A stretch of 64,000 bases of DNA from Myxococcus sp. RHSTA-1-4. GTDB lineage: Bacteria; Myxococcota; Myxococcia; Myxococcales; Myxococcaceae. A program made the position numbers and the translations under genes. The stretch covers positions 62,001 through 126,000 of the forward strand of contig NZ_JAIQDG010000002.1 of NCBI RefSeq assembly GCF_020037125.1, written 5' to 3'. Of the stretch, positions 15,134 through 23,259 are shown in pieces; the stretch's first letter is position 1, and each line of letters starts with the position of its first letter. Below the pieces are notes generated by a model. The model made no database searches and had not been told where the DNA came from. It saw only the letters and a program-made list of their open reading frames with translations.

Positions 15134-16839
15134 GCGACTTCCTCTCTCGACTCGTCAGCAGGGTGCAGGGGCGCGCGGTGTTCGCGCAGCCGCGCATCCG
15201 GCCCTTCTACGAAGGGCTGCCTCCAGCCGCTGGGGCCGGGCCGGTTTCCGTGCTGGATGGGGAGCCAGGAGAGGGTGACACGACGGACTCCAGCGCACGC
15301 CCCCAGGTGGCTTCGGTACCGGGGGCCGGGGACGTGCTCGTTCCAACCCATCCCGACAGCGTCGAGCGGAGCGGCACGATGCCGGGCGCTCGCTCCGGGG
15401 GAGAAGTGGTCCTTCCTCCCGTGCTCGGTGTCCAGTCCTTCCAGGGCCCTGACGCACGGCCTTCCGTCGCGCCACCATCGGACACGGGGCCGCACCGCGG
15501 CGTCGAACTCCTGGAGGCGTCGCGAGGGAGTTCCACTCCGGAGGCGCTGGCCCTGCCGGTGATGGAGGTGTCGGGAGGTGTTGCCGCCCCCGACGGAGTC
15601 GTTGGCACCGAGGTGGGGACGCGTGCTTCCCCTGTGCTCGATGTGCCGCGTGGTACCTCGGGGGGGCCGGTCTCGCGAGTACAGGAACCCGGCGCCGGTC
15701 CGAGGCGGCAAGCCTCGAGTGCCAGCGGGCCTGACGAGGAGGGGCTCGACGTGGCGGAAGCGCTCGCGCGTGAACAGGGGAGGAGCTTCTCTCCGGAGCG
15801 CGGCCCGGTGCGAACGGCCGAAGAGCGTTGGGGCGATGCCTCGGCTCCGGGCCCTGTCATGGTCCGCGCCGGTGTGCTCACGTCTGCACCAGCGGGCGTC
15901 AGGCGAGGGGCCGCCGAGGCGCGCGAGCCGGAAATTCCGTCACCGGAGCGCCTCTCCCGCGTACAGGCACCCGGCGCCGGTCCGAGTCTGCAAGCCTCGA
16001 GTGCCAACGGGCCTGACGAGGGGCTCGACGTGGCGGAAGCGCTCGTGCGTGAACAGGGGAGGAGCTTCTCTCCGGAGCGCGGCCCGGTGCGAACGGCCGA
16101 AGAGCGTCGGGGCGATGCCTCGGCTCCGGGCCCTGTCACGGCCCGCGCCGGTGTGCTCACGTCTGGCTCCCGGGATGCACGGAGGCCGGAGGCGCCGACA
16201 GTGGGGGAACAAGGGACGGACCCGGCCAGTCTCTCGGAGCCGGCCAGGGCGGGAGCGGCGACGCCCCGGCCTTCCACGGAGACGCCCCGGCCTCCTGCGG
16301 AGACGCCCCGGCCTTCCACGGAGACGCCCCGGCCTCTCGCGGCGACGCCCCGGCCTTCCACGGAGACGCCCCGGCCTTCCACGGAGACGCCCCGGCCTTC
16401 CACGGAGACGCCCCGGCCTTCCGCAGTGACGCCCCGGCCTCCTGCGGAGACGCCCCGGCCTCCCGCGGCGGCCCACCCGACGCGAGAGCAGGGCCACTCC
16501 GCCGGTGACGGACGCGCCATGGCGCAGCCCGCTCAGGACCTCCCCCGGCCAACGGAGACGGTGACCGTGCTGGACGGGCGCACCCGCCCCGCGGAGTCGC
16601 TCGCAAGGCCTGGGCCGGAGTCCACCGCGCGCGAGGCCTTCCACGCGAGGGCGGCTCCGTCCTTCCTCGAGGAAGGCACGCCAGAAGCGAGCCCCACACC
16701 CACCATTGAAATCAGCATCGGGCGCGTGGAAGTGCGTGCCGAGGTGGCTTCCCCGAAGCCCACCCGGCAGCATGCGCCGGCTCAGCCCATTCTCTCGCTC
16801 GATGCCTACCTCGGGCGCCAACGGAAGGGCGGCAAGTGA
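15130..16839 (+). CDS. Pro/Thr/Glu-rich disordered eCIS operon protein with internal repeats
   Basis: The 569-residue product has short ordered-looking ends and a long low-complexity middle. The N-terminus MSDFLSRLVSRVQGRAVF is an amphipathic helix. The C-terminus carries PTIEISIGRVEVRAEV, a beta-type motif, and then SLDAYLGRQRKGGK. In between, residues about 182-252 and 276-345 are two near-identical copies of a 70-residue unit, and residues 378-447 are ten exact heptads of the form TPRPxxx. No signal peptide or membrane segment is seen. It overlaps both neighbours (ATGA at 15130 and GTGA at 16836), so it is fully part of the operon. Possible roles are a flexible linker, a length or assembly factor, or a surface-exposed tether; no tape-measure gene is otherwise visible. 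Confidence 0.65.
   Translation: MSDFLSRLVSRVQGRAVFAQPRIRPFYEGLPPAAGAGPVSVLDGEPGEGDTTDSSARPQVASVPGAGDVLVPTHPDSVERSGTMPGARSGGEVVLPPVLGVQSFQGPDARPSVAPPSDTGPHRGVELLEASRGSSTPEALALPVMEVSGGVAAPDGVVGTEVGTRASPVLDVPRGTSGGPVSRVQEPGAGPRRQASSASGPDEEGLDVAEALAREQGRSFSPERGPVRTAEERWGDASAPGPVMVRAGVLTSAPAGVRRGAAEAREPEIPSPERLSRVQAPGAGPSLQASSANGPDEGLDVAEALVREQGRSFSPERGPVRTAEERRGDASAPGPVTARAGVLTSGSRDARRPEAPTVGEQGTDPASLSEPARAGAATPRPSTETPRPPAETPRPSTETPRPLAATPRPSTETPRPSTETPRPSTETPRPSAVTPRPPAETPRPPAAAHPTREQGHSAGDGRAMAQPAQDLPRPTETVTVLDGRTRPAESLARPGPESTAREAFHARAAPSFLEEGTPEASPTPTIEISIGRVEVRAEVASPKPTRQHAPAQPILSLDAYLGRQRKGGK
15673..15885 (+). repeat. Direct repeat copy 1 (about 210 bp, coding)
   Basis: This 213-bp stretch, encoding SRVQEPGAGP through GVLTS, is nearly identical in DNA to 15955-16164. 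The two copies share long exact runs, including the part encoding REQGRSFSPERGPVRTAEER, which points to a recent in-frame duplication. Copy 1 has one extra codon (an added Glu). Confidence 0.9.
15955..16164 (+). repeat. Direct repeat copy 2 (about 210 bp, coding)
   Basis: Second copy of the unit at 15673-15885, separated from it by about 70 bases of unrelated Ala/Pro/Glu-rich coding sequence. The spacing and in-frame nature fit expansion by unequal recombination or replication slippage. Confidence 0.9.
16261..16470 (+). repeat. Ten tandem 21-bp units encoding TPRPxxx heptads
   Basis: Exactly ten 21-bp units, each beginning ACGCCCCGGCC and encoding TPRPSTE, TPRPPAE, TPRPLAA or a close variant. 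The array is in frame and lies in the middle of the Pro-rich eCIS gene. The DNA identity between units suggests copy number is variable between strains. Confidence 0.95.
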
Positions 16840-18092
16840 GCAACTCCCTCGCGATCGCCGCCGTCACGGCCACCCTGCGGGACCTGCTGCTGCGGGCCGC
16901 GCAGCCCCTTCCGGGAGACCCGAGCTCCGACACGGAGCTCGCGGACCTCACGGTGACCACCCGGACACCGGACAAGGCACGCACGGCCGAGGACCGCAAC
17001 CAGCTCAACATCTTCCTCTATCAGACCGCGGCCAACGCGGCCCTGCGCAACCGGGCACCGGGCCGCCCCGGGGAAACGGCGCACCCCCCGCTCGCGCTCA
17101 GCCTCTACTATCTGGTGACGGCCTACGGACGTGGCGGCGAGGAGCTCCTCGGCCACCGGCTGCTCGGGCGCGCGATGAGCATCATGCACGACCAGGGCAA
17201 CCTGCTGCCCTCCGACATCAAGCTCTCGCTCCCCGGCAATGACCTCCACCTCCAGCTCGAGAGGGTCCGCATCGCGCCGCACCACCTCTCGTCCGAGGAG
17301 ATGTCCAAGCTGTGGACCCTCTTCCAGACCCAGTACCGGCTGTCGATGGTGTACGAGGCCTCCGTCGTCCTCATCGATAGCATCCGGCCGGCGAAGGCGC
17401 CCCTGCCGGTGCTGGCCCGCGGCTCCTCGTCGGACGCGGGCGTCGCCGTGCAGCCCTTCCTCGTGGCTCCGTTCCCCGGCATCACCGCCCTCCTGGCGCC
17501 CAACGGCCAGCCCGCGGCGCGGCTGGGTGTCGGGGCCACGCCCGGAGACGTGCTGGCCATCCGGGGCACGCAGCTGACCGGGAGCAGCGTGCGCGTGGAG
17601 CTGGCCCACCGCCACCTGGCGGCCCCACACTCCCTCACGCCGCTGGCGGGCTCGCAGGCCACGGAGCTGCGCGTCCAGCTCCCCACCGCCTCGCCGAGCT
17701 GGCCGGCCGGGCTGTACTCGCTTTCCGTGGTGGTGGGCCGGGAGGACCGGCCGGAGGCCACCACCAATGCCCTGCCGCTCGCGCTGGCCCCGCGCATTCT
17801 CTCCATCGCGCCCAACCCGGCCCCCCGGGACGGCTCGGGCAACGTCACGCTGACCGTCACGTGCAGCCCCGAGGTCTGGCCCGAGCAGCGCGTGTCGCTG
17901 CTCGTCGGTGACGCGGAGGTCCGCGCCGAGCCGCACCCCGACAAGACAGGCACGCTGACGTTCCTCCTGGAGCCGGCGCCCGTGGGGCAGCACCTGGTAC
18001 GGCTCCGCGTGGATGGCGTGGACAGCCTGCTGGTGGACTACTCCGCCACGCCGCCGGCCTTCGACCCCTCGCAGCGGGTGACCATCTCATGA
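16836..18092 (+). CDS. Pvc16/DUF4255-family tail terminator (cap) protein
   Basis: In Afp/PVC systems this protein caps the distal end of the tube and sheath. The first 190 of 418 residues match the DUF4255/Pvc16 N-terminal domain: LAIAAVTATLRDLLLRAAQ, RNQLNIFLYQTAANAALRN, HPPLALSLYYLVTAYGR and HRLLGRAMSIMHDQGNL, then WTLFQTQYRLSMVYEASVVLI. The C-terminal half is made of beta-rich, Ig/TIG-like segments (PGDVLAIRGTQLTGSSVRVEL; ILSIAPNPAPRDGSGNVTLTV), which makes it longer than the minimal family member and may present an extra surface domain. GTG at 16836 overlaps the upstream stop; its own stop overlaps the next ATG. Confidence 0.9.
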   Translation: MSNSLAIAAVTATLRDLLLRAAQPLPGDPSSDTELADLTVTTRTPDKARTAEDRNQLNIFLYQTAANAALRNRAPGRPGETAHPPLALSLYYLVTAYGRGGEELLGHRLLGRAMSIMHDQGNLLPSDIKLSLPGNDLHLQLERVRIAPHHLSSEEMSKLWTLFQTQYRLSMVYEASVVLIDSIRPAKAPLPVLARGSSSDAGVAVQPFLVAPFPGITALLAPNGQPAARLGVGATPGDVLAIRGTQLTGSSVRVELAHRHLAAPHSLTPLAGSQATELRVQLPTASPSWPAGLYSLSVVVGREDRPEATTNALPLALAPRILSIAPNPAPRDGSGNVTLTVTCSPEVWPEQRVSLLVGDAEVRAEPHPDKTGTLTFLLEPAPVGQHLVRLRVDGVDSLLVDYSATPPAFDPSQRVTIS

Positions 18093-20062
18093 CGGCCCAG
18101 GCGGACTGGTCCGCGGCCAACCAGCGCTACCTCATGGCGGAGCTGGCGCTCGTCCGGCTGCGGCTGGAGCAGCACGCCGCGAGGGCGACGGAGTCGGAAG
18201 GGCCCGTGCTGGACACCGCGGTCCAGGCCCGGGACCGGGCCGCCGCCGCGATGCCCGCGCCGGCCGCGCTGGACACGCTGTGCCAGGTGTTCGAGCTCTC
18301 CCCCTTCGAGCGGGCCGTGGTGTTGCTGTGCGCCGGCATGGAGCTGGATGGCGGCTTCGCGGCGTGCTGCGCCGCCGCGCAGGGGGACTCGCGGCGCGCC
18401 TTCCCCACGTTCGGCCTGGCGCTGGCGGCCCTCCCGGATGCCCACTGGAGCGCGCTCGCCCCCTCCGGGCCCCTGCGGCGCTTCCACCTCGTCGTGCCCG
18501 GCCCCGGTGACTCGCTGACGGGCAGTCCGCTGAGAATCGACGAGCGCGTGGTGCACCACCTGGCGGGAGTGGCCTGTCTCGATGAGCGGCTCCAGGGGCT
18601 CGTCGAGCCGGTGGCGCTCCCGGACGCGCGGCTTCCGGACTCCCAGGCCCGCCTGGCCCAGCGCATCGTGAGCCTCTGGTCTCACCCGCGCGAGGGCGAG
18701 CCCCTGCCGCTCGTCCACCTGCAGGGGGGCGACGCCGTCACGCAGCGGGCCATCGCGGCCACGGCCTGTGCGCGGCTGGGGCTTGGACTCCAGGCCCTTC
18801 GCGTGGCCGACCTGCCCACCAGCGCGGCGGACCGCGAGCTGCTGTCCCGGTTGTGGGAGCGCGAGGCGGCCCTGTCCGAGACGGCCCTGCTGATGGTCTG
18901 CGAAGAGGCTCCGGGCGCCGAGGCGCTCCGCGCCGTCTCCCTGGCCGACCGCCTGCGCTGTCCCATCATCGTCAGTGCGAGCGAGCCCGTGCGGCCGGGC
19001 CGCAAGCGGCTGCTGCGCCTGGATATCGGGCGTCCGGAGACGGCGGAGCGGCAGGCGCTCTGGCAGCATGCCCTGGGCCCGCTGGCGGGGCGCCTCGATG
19101 GCCAGCTGGACCGCGTCATCGCACAGTTCCCAATGGGGCTGCAGGGCGTGCGGTCCGTGAGCGCGGAGGTGCAGGCGGAGCTGGCGGCCGGGGCGTCGGA
19201 CGCGGCCGGGACGCTCCTCTGGGACACCTGCCGGGCGCAGGCGCGGCCACACCTGGAGGGGCTGGCCCAGCGAATCGAACCCATGGCCCGCTGGGAGGAC
19301 CTGGTGCTGCCGCCGCTCCAGATGGAGCTGCTGCGGGACCTGGCCGCGCACGTGCGCCAGCGCACCACCGTCTACGAGCAGTGGGGCTTCGCCAGCCGCA
19401 CCTCGCGGGGGCTGGGCATCAGCGGCCTCTTCGCCGGGGTGAGCGGCACGGGCAAGACGATGGCCGCGGAGGTGCTCGCCGCGGAGCTGCGGCTGGACCT
19501 CTACCGCATCGACCTCAGCCAGGTGGTGAGCAAGTACATCGGCGAGACGGAGAAGAACCTGCGGCGCATCTTCGACGCGGCCGAGGAGGGGAGCGCCATC
19601 CTCCTCTTCGACGAGGCCGATGCCCTCTTCGGCAAGCGCAGCGAGGTGAAGGACAGCCACGACCGGTACGCCAACATCGAGGTCAGCTACCTGCTGCAGC
19701 GCATGGAGGCCTACCGCGGGCTGGCCATCCTCACCACGAACATGAAGGACGCGCTCGACACGGCCTTCCTGCGCCGGCTGCGCTTCATCGTGGAGTTCCC
19801 CTTCCCGTCGGCGGAGCAGCGGCTGGAGCTGTGGCGGCGGGCCTTCCCGGCCAGCACGCCCACCGAGGGCCTGGACCTGGCGCGCCTGGCGAAGCTCAAC
19901 GTGGCGGGTGGCCACATCCGCAACATCGCCCTGACCGCCGCCTTCATCGCGGCGGACGCCGGCGAGCCGGTGCGCATGGCGCACCTGCTTCGTGCCGCGC
20001 GCGACGAGTACACCAAGCTCAACCGGCTCCTCACCGAAGCCGAGACGCGGGGGTGGACATGA
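18089..20062 (+). CDS. AAA+ ATPase of the contractile injection system (Afp15/Pvc15-like)
   Basis: The 657-residue product has a poorly conserved N-terminal half and a C-terminal AAA+ domain from about residue 400. Walker A is GVSGTGKT near residues 450-457, Walker B is ILLFDEADALF near 503-513, followed by a sensor-like LTTNMKDALDTAFLRRLRF with Asn and Arg-finger candidates. This is the ATPase present in all eCIS loci, thought to act in assembly or loading of cargo such as DUF4157 proteins; the exact step is not settled. The sister degenerate ATPase-like N-terminal half (RRPETAERQALW, LDRVIAQFPMGLQGV) suggests a second, inactive AAA-like module. ATGA overlaps on both sides couple it to the cap gene and to the next small gene. 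Confidence 0.92.
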   Translation: MTAQADWSAANQRYLMAELALVRLRLEQHAARATESEGPVLDTAVQARDRAAAAMPAPAALDTLCQVFELSPFERAVVLLCAGMELDGGFAACCAAAQGDSRRAFPTFGLALAALPDAHWSALAPSGPLRRFHLVVPGPGDSLTGSPLRIDERVVHHLAGVACLDERLQGLVEPVALPDARLPDSQARLAQRIVSLWSHPREGEPLPLVHLQGGDAVTQRAIAATACARLGLGLQALRVADLPTSAADRELLSRLWEREAALSETALLMVCEEAPGAEALRAVSLADRLRCPIIVSASEPVRPGRKRLLRLDIGRPETAERQALWQHALGPLAGRLDGQLDRVIAQFPMGLQGVRSVSAEVQAELAAGASDAAGTLLWDTCRAQARPHLEGLAQRIEPMARWEDLVLPPLQMELLRDLAAHVRQRTTVYEQWGFASRTSRGLGISGLFAGVSGTGKTMAAEVLAAELRLDLYRIDLSQVVSKYIGETEKNLRRIFDAAEEGSAILLFDEADALFGKRSEVKDSHDRYANIEVSYLLQRMEAYRGLAILTTNMKDALDTAFLRRLRFIVEFPFPSAEQRLELWRRAFPASTPTEGLDLARLAKLNVAGGHIRNIALTAAFIAADAGEPVRMAHLLRAARDEYTKLNRLLTEAETRGWT

Positions 20063-20337
20063 GGCCCGTACCGAACATCCGGCTGCACATCGAGCGGCTC
20101 GTCCTGCACGGCCTTTCCCCCCTGGACCGGGACCGGGTGCGGGAGGCCTTCACCCAGGAGCTGTCGCGGCTGCTCCTCGAGCAGGGCGTGCCCGAGTCGC
20201 TCGCGGGGGGCGCGCACGTCGCGCGGCTGGAGGTGGGCGCCGTGCGGCCACACCCCGGCGCCAGCGGGGAGTCCGTGGGTGTGCAGGCCGCGCGGGCCGC
20301 CTACACGCGGCTCGCCGGAGGAGGGGAGGGAAGATGA
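20059..20337 (+). CDS. Small eCIS operon protein (92 aa), unknown function
   Basis: A 92-residue protein starting at the ATG that overlaps the ATPase stop (ATGA) and ending in another ATGA overlap with the CIS-tube gene, so it is certainly translated as part of the operon. The first part, NIRLHIERLVLHGLSPLDR, looks like a conserved beta-strand/turn followed by a helix (VREAFTQELSRLLLEQG); the end is Gly/Ala-rich. No transmembrane segment or known motif is seen. In the gene order it lies between the ATPase and the tube/LysM adaptor, which suggests a small assembly or baseplate accessory factor. It is easily missed because a longer out-of-context frame covers it. Confidence 0.75.
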   Translation: MRPVPNIRLHIERLVLHGLSPLDRDRVREAFTQELSRLLLEQGVPESLAGGAHVARLEVGAVRPHPGASGESVGVQAARAAYTRLAGGGEGR

Positions 20338-20996
20338 GCGCCGCTCCCGGCTCACCCCTGCTGCTGAAGGGGGCCATCGTCGGTCTGGACCTGCTCAACC
20401 CGGTGCCCATGGTGGTGCCCTTCCAGTACAACCCCGACCAGCTCACCCGCACGCTCACCGCCAACCAGGCCGGCGAGGGGGCCGACTCGGGCGAGGCGCT
20501 CCGGCTGCGTGGCCCTCCCAGGGAGACGATTCAGCTCGAGGTGGAGCTGGACGCCGCCGACGCGCTGGAGAAGGCGAGACCACCCGAGGTGCTGGTCGGC
20601 GTCTATCCCATGCTGTCGGCGCTGGAGATGTTCCTCTACCCCCGGTCCGCCGGAGTGCTGGCCAACGCGGCGCTCGCCGCCGCCGGCATCATCGAGCTCA
20701 TCCCCGCGCAGGCCCCGCTGACGCTGCTCGTCTGGGGCCCCCAGCGCGTGCTGCCGGTGCGCCTGACCGAGTTCAGCGTCACCGAGGAGGCCTTCGACAC
20801 CCGGCTCAACCCCATCCGGGCGCGGGTCCGCCTGGGGCTGCGGGTCCTCACGTACCAGGACCTGGGGCTGGCCAGCGTCGGAGGCGTCACCTTCATGGTC
20901 CATCAGGTCGCCAAGGAAATCATGGCCACCCTCAACGCCGCCGGCAGCCTGACGGGCGCGGTGTCGTTCGGGGTAGGCGTTGGAAACGGAGGCTGA
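20334..20996 (+). CDS. CIS tube-type baseplate adaptor protein
   Basis: A 220-residue protein of the family found before the LysM component in Afp-like loci (Afp7/Pvc7-type, N-terminal CIS-tube domain). It likely joins the tube to the hub at the baseplate. Recognisable text: VPFQYNPDQLTRTL near residue 30, the RETIQLEVELDAAD block, and LLVWGPQRVLPVRLTEFSVTEEAFDTRLNPIRARVRLGL in the second half (given here in two pieces of the same conserved region). GGAGG lies just upstream of ATG 20334. In Afp7 the LysM domain is fused to this domain; here it is encoded separately by the next gene, starting four bases after this stop. Confidence 0.88.
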   Translation: MSAAPGSPLLLKGAIVGLDLLNPVPMVVPFQYNPDQLTRTLTANQAGEGADSGEALRLRGPPRETIQLEVELDAADALEKARPPEVLVGVYPMLSALEMFLYPRSAGVLANAALAAAGIIELIPAQAPLTLLVWGPQRVLPVRLTEFSVTEEAFDTRLNPIRARVRLGLRVLTYQDLGLASVGGVTFMVHQVAKEIMATLNAAGSLTGAVSFGVGVGNGG

Positions 20997-20999
20997 CGC

Positions 21000-21302
21000 A
21001 TGTTCGACCCCACCAGCCGGTACGCCTCGCTCGAGGTCGCCACCCACCACGTCACCGATGCCCGGGGCGAGCGGCGCGAGGTGCGCTACGTGCGCCGCCG
21101 CTTCCTGCCGCCCCTGGACGAGCAGGTGCCGCTCGTCGAGCACCTGCTCACCGAGGGGGAGCGGCTGGACCACCTGGCCGCGCGCTACCTCAACGACCCG
21201 GCCCAGTCCTGGCGCCTGTGCGACGCCAACGGCGTGCTCCACCCCGACGAGCTCGAGGAGCGCGTCGGCCGGATGGTGCGCGTCGCCACCACCTTCCGCT
21301 GA
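21000..21302 (+). CDS. LysM-like baseplate protein (separate LysM module)
   Basis: A 100-residue protein corresponding to the LysM part of gp53/Afp7-type baseplate proteins. The LysM-like core is TEGERLDHLAARYLNDPAQSW followed by RLCDANGVLHPDEL, with the characteristic Asp-x-x-Trp spacing; the N-terminus (RYASLEVATHHVTDARGERR, then YVRRRFLPP) matches tail-protein X type sequences. In T4 and Afp this module clamps tube, hub and wedge together rather than binding peptidoglycan. It starts three bases after the adaptor stop and ends nine bases before the hub gene. Confidence 0.85.
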   Translation: MFDPTSRYASLEVATHHVTDARGERREVRYVRRRFLPPLDEQVPLVEHLLTEGERLDHLAARYLNDPAQSWRLCDANGVLHPDELEERVGRMVRVATTFR

Positions 21303-21311
21303 AGGACGGGA

Positions 21312-22430
21312 ATGCTGGCCGGGGAACTGGGAGTCCGACTCGTCCTGTGGATGGGAAGAACCATCCCGCTGCCGCCGCCTCCGGCGGTCGCCAACGCGCT
21401 GACGCGCGTGGAGGTGACCAACGACGCGGACGGCGGCGACGGCTTCCAGCTCACCTTCTCCCTGTCCAAGGACCGTGTCATCGACTACGGGCTCGTCCAG
21501 GACGGCACCCTGGCGCCCTTCACCCGGGTGGTGATTGGCGTGCTGATGGGGGCGGTGCCGGAGGTGCTCATCGACGGCATCATCACCCATCAGGAGCTGA
21601 CGGCCAGCGGCGAGCCGGGGCAGTCCACCCTCACCGTCACCGGGCGTGACGTGAGCGTGATGATGGATTTGGAGGAGAAGAACGGCAAGTACGAGAACCA
21701 GCCGGACTTCGCCATCTTCACCCGCATCATCGCGGAATACGCGCTCTATGGCCTCGTGCCCCAGGCCTTGCCCACCACCGACATCCCCATCTTCCTGCAG
21801 CGGATTCCCCGCCAGCACGAGACGGACCTGCGCTTCATCCAGCGCATGGCCCAACGCAACGGCTATGTCTTCTACGTGGAGCCCGTCACCTTCGGCGTGA
21901 ACAAGGCCTACTTCGGCCCGGAGGCGCGGCTGAGCGTCCCGCTGCCAGCCCTGTCGACGAACCTGGGGCCCTTCAGCAACGTGGAGTCGCTCAGCTTCAG
22001 CCTGGACGGGTTCTCGCCCGTGACGACCGCGCTGGCGCTGCTCGAGCCCATCTCCAAGACGGGAATCCCGCTGCCGCCGCTGCCCTCGCTGCGGCTGCCC
22101 CCGCTGGCGCTGATGCCCGTGCCAGCCAGGCGCAAGGCCCTGGAGCGTGAGGCGGCCAAGCAGGGGCCGGGGCAGGCGGTGGCCACGGCCGTGGCGGCCG
22201 CCACCCGCACGCCGGACCCGGTGACGGGCTCCGGGCAGGTGGACGGGGTGCGCTACGGCGCGGTGCTGCGGGCGCGCCGGCTGGTGGGCGTGCGCGGCGC
22301 GGGCTTCAGCTTCGACGGCAACTACTACATCCGCCGGGTCTCCCACCGCATCGAGCGGGGGCGCTACACCCAGAGCTTCTCGCTCTCCCGCGAGGGGACC
22401 GGCGCCCTCCTTCCCGTGGTGAGACCATGA
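21312..22430 (+). CDS. Baseplate hub protein (gpD / gp27-like, VgrG N-terminal type)
   Basis: A 372-residue late-control-D-type hub protein, the trimeric adaptor between tube and spike. Visible family features: RVEVTNDADGGDGFQLTFSL in the first tower, the DGIITHQELTASGEPGQSTL block, TVTGRDVSVMMDLEE, and QRIPRQHETDLRFIQRMAQR with GYVFYVEP. The C-terminus ends in YYIRRVSHRIERGRYTQSF, a typical gpD ending. In Afp8/Pvc8 and VgrG this domain is fused to the OB-fold spike; here the spike is the next gene, joined by an ATGA overlap at 22427. Confidence 0.9.
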   Translation: MLAGELGVRLVLWMGRTIPLPPPPAVANALTRVEVTNDADGGDGFQLTFSLSKDRVIDYGLVQDGTLAPFTRVVIGVLMGAVPEVLIDGIITHQELTASGEPGQSTLTVTGRDVSVMMDLEEKNGKYENQPDFAIFTRIIAEYALYGLVPQALPTTDIPIFLQRIPRQHETDLRFIQRMAQRNGYVFYVEPVTFGVNKAYFGPEARLSVPLPALSTNLGPFSNVESLSFSLDGFSPVTTALALLEPISKTGIPLPPLPSLRLPPLALMPVPARRKALEREAAKQGPGQAVATAVAAATRTPDPVTGSGQVDGVRYGAVLRARRLVGVRGAGFSFDGNYYIRRVSHRIERGRYTQSFSLSREGTGALLPVVRP

Positions 22431-22924
22431 GCCAGTTCCTGGGCAAGTACCGGGGCGTGGTAACGGACATCCAGGACCCCCTCATGCTGGGCCGCGTGCG
22501 CGCGCGCGTCCCCGATGTGATGGGGGACCAGGAGAGTGGCTGGGCCATGCCCTGCGCCCCGTACGGCGGCAGCGGCGTGGGCTTCTTCGCCCTGCCCAAG
22601 GTGGGCGCGGGCGTGTGGATTGAGTTCGAGCACGGCGACCCGGACTACCCCATCTGGGTGGGCTGCTGGTGGGGCTCGCCGGCCGAGGTTCCTCCGGCGT
22701 TGCTGGCCCCGCCCTACAAGAAGGTGATGCTGCGCACCGAGGCCGGCCACAGCATCGTGCTGGACGACACCCCGGGCGTCGGCGGCATCACCCTGGAGAC
22801 GGCGGACGGGGCGAAAATCGTCCTCAACGCCACCGGCATCGAAATCGACAACGGGAAGGGCGCGCTGCTGAAGATGGCGGGCCCCCAGGTGACCGTGAAC
22901 AACGGCGCGCTGGAGATCACCTGA
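22427..22924 (+). CDS. Baseplate spike protein, OB-fold (gpV / gp5-like)
   Basis: A 165-residue spike protein. Its OB-fold is shown by KYRGVVTDIQDPLMLGRVRA, RVPDVMGDQESGWAMPC, and VGAGVWIEFEHGDPDYPIWVGCWWG, which is the signature of gp5/VgrG spikes. The C-terminus (ETADGAKIVLNATGIEIDNG, then LLKMAGPQVTVNNGALEIT) is a short beta-helix of repeating strands that makes the needle. It is coupled to the hub gene by ATGA and to the PAAR-like gene by TGATG, so hub, spike and tip are made in order. Confidence 0.92.
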   Translation: MSQFLGKYRGVVTDIQDPLMLGRVRARVPDVMGDQESGWAMPCAPYGGSGVGFFALPKVGAGVWIEFEHGDPDYPIWVGCWWGSPAEVPPALLAPPYKKVMLRTEAGHSIVLDDTPGVGGITLETADGAKIVLNATGIEIDNGKGALLKMAGPQVTVNNGALEIT

Positions 22925-23259
22925 TGCCGGGCTACCTCGTACACGTGGGCGCGCAGATTCTCTGTCCCCACGCGGGGCAGACGTCGGTCGTCTCCTCCAA
23001 CACCCGGGTGAAGGTGGCGGGACAGTTCGTGGCCACCCTCAGCGACAACTACATGGTGGCGGGCTGTCCGTTCACCATTCCGGGCCCCTCGCCCCAGCCG
23101 TGTCTCAAGGTGCAGTGGCTGGTGGGCGCGGTGCGGGTGAAGGTGATGGGCCAGCCAGCCGTCCTCCAGGACAGCACCGGGCTGTGCCTCAACCCCATGC
23201 AGGCGCCCCAGGGCGCGCCGAACATCGCGGTGGTGCAGCCGCGGGTGAAGGGGGCGTGA
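22924..23259 (+). CDS. PAAR-like spike tip protein
   Basis: A 111-residue protein occupying the tip-protein position (Afp10/Pvc10). It has a PAAR-like pattern with Cys and His residues: HVGAQILCPHAG, MVAGCPFTIPGPSPQPC, then KVMGQPAVLQDSTGLC. PAAR proteins form a sharp cone with a metal held by three His and one Cys; the exact ligands here are likely among His9/His17 and the cysteines but cannot be assigned by eye. The start overlaps the spike stop (TGATG) and the stop overlaps the gp25 start (TGATG), confirming the frame. Confidence 0.82.
   Translation: MPGYLVHVGAQILCPHAGQTSVVSSNTRVKVAGQFVATLSDNYMVAGCPFTIPGPSPQPCLKVQWLVGAVRVKVMGQPAVLQDSTGLCLNPMQAPQGAPNIAVVQPRVKGA

Noticed and set aside
16261-16470. 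CRISPR-like array
   Set aside because: The 21-bp units are directly tandem with no spacers and lie inside a reading frame encoding TPRP heptads.
15130-16839. Frameshifted or spurious gene due to low complexity
   Set aside because: The frame is continuous for 570 codons, coupled at both ends by overlaps with real genes, and has ordered-looking termini, so it is treated as genuine.
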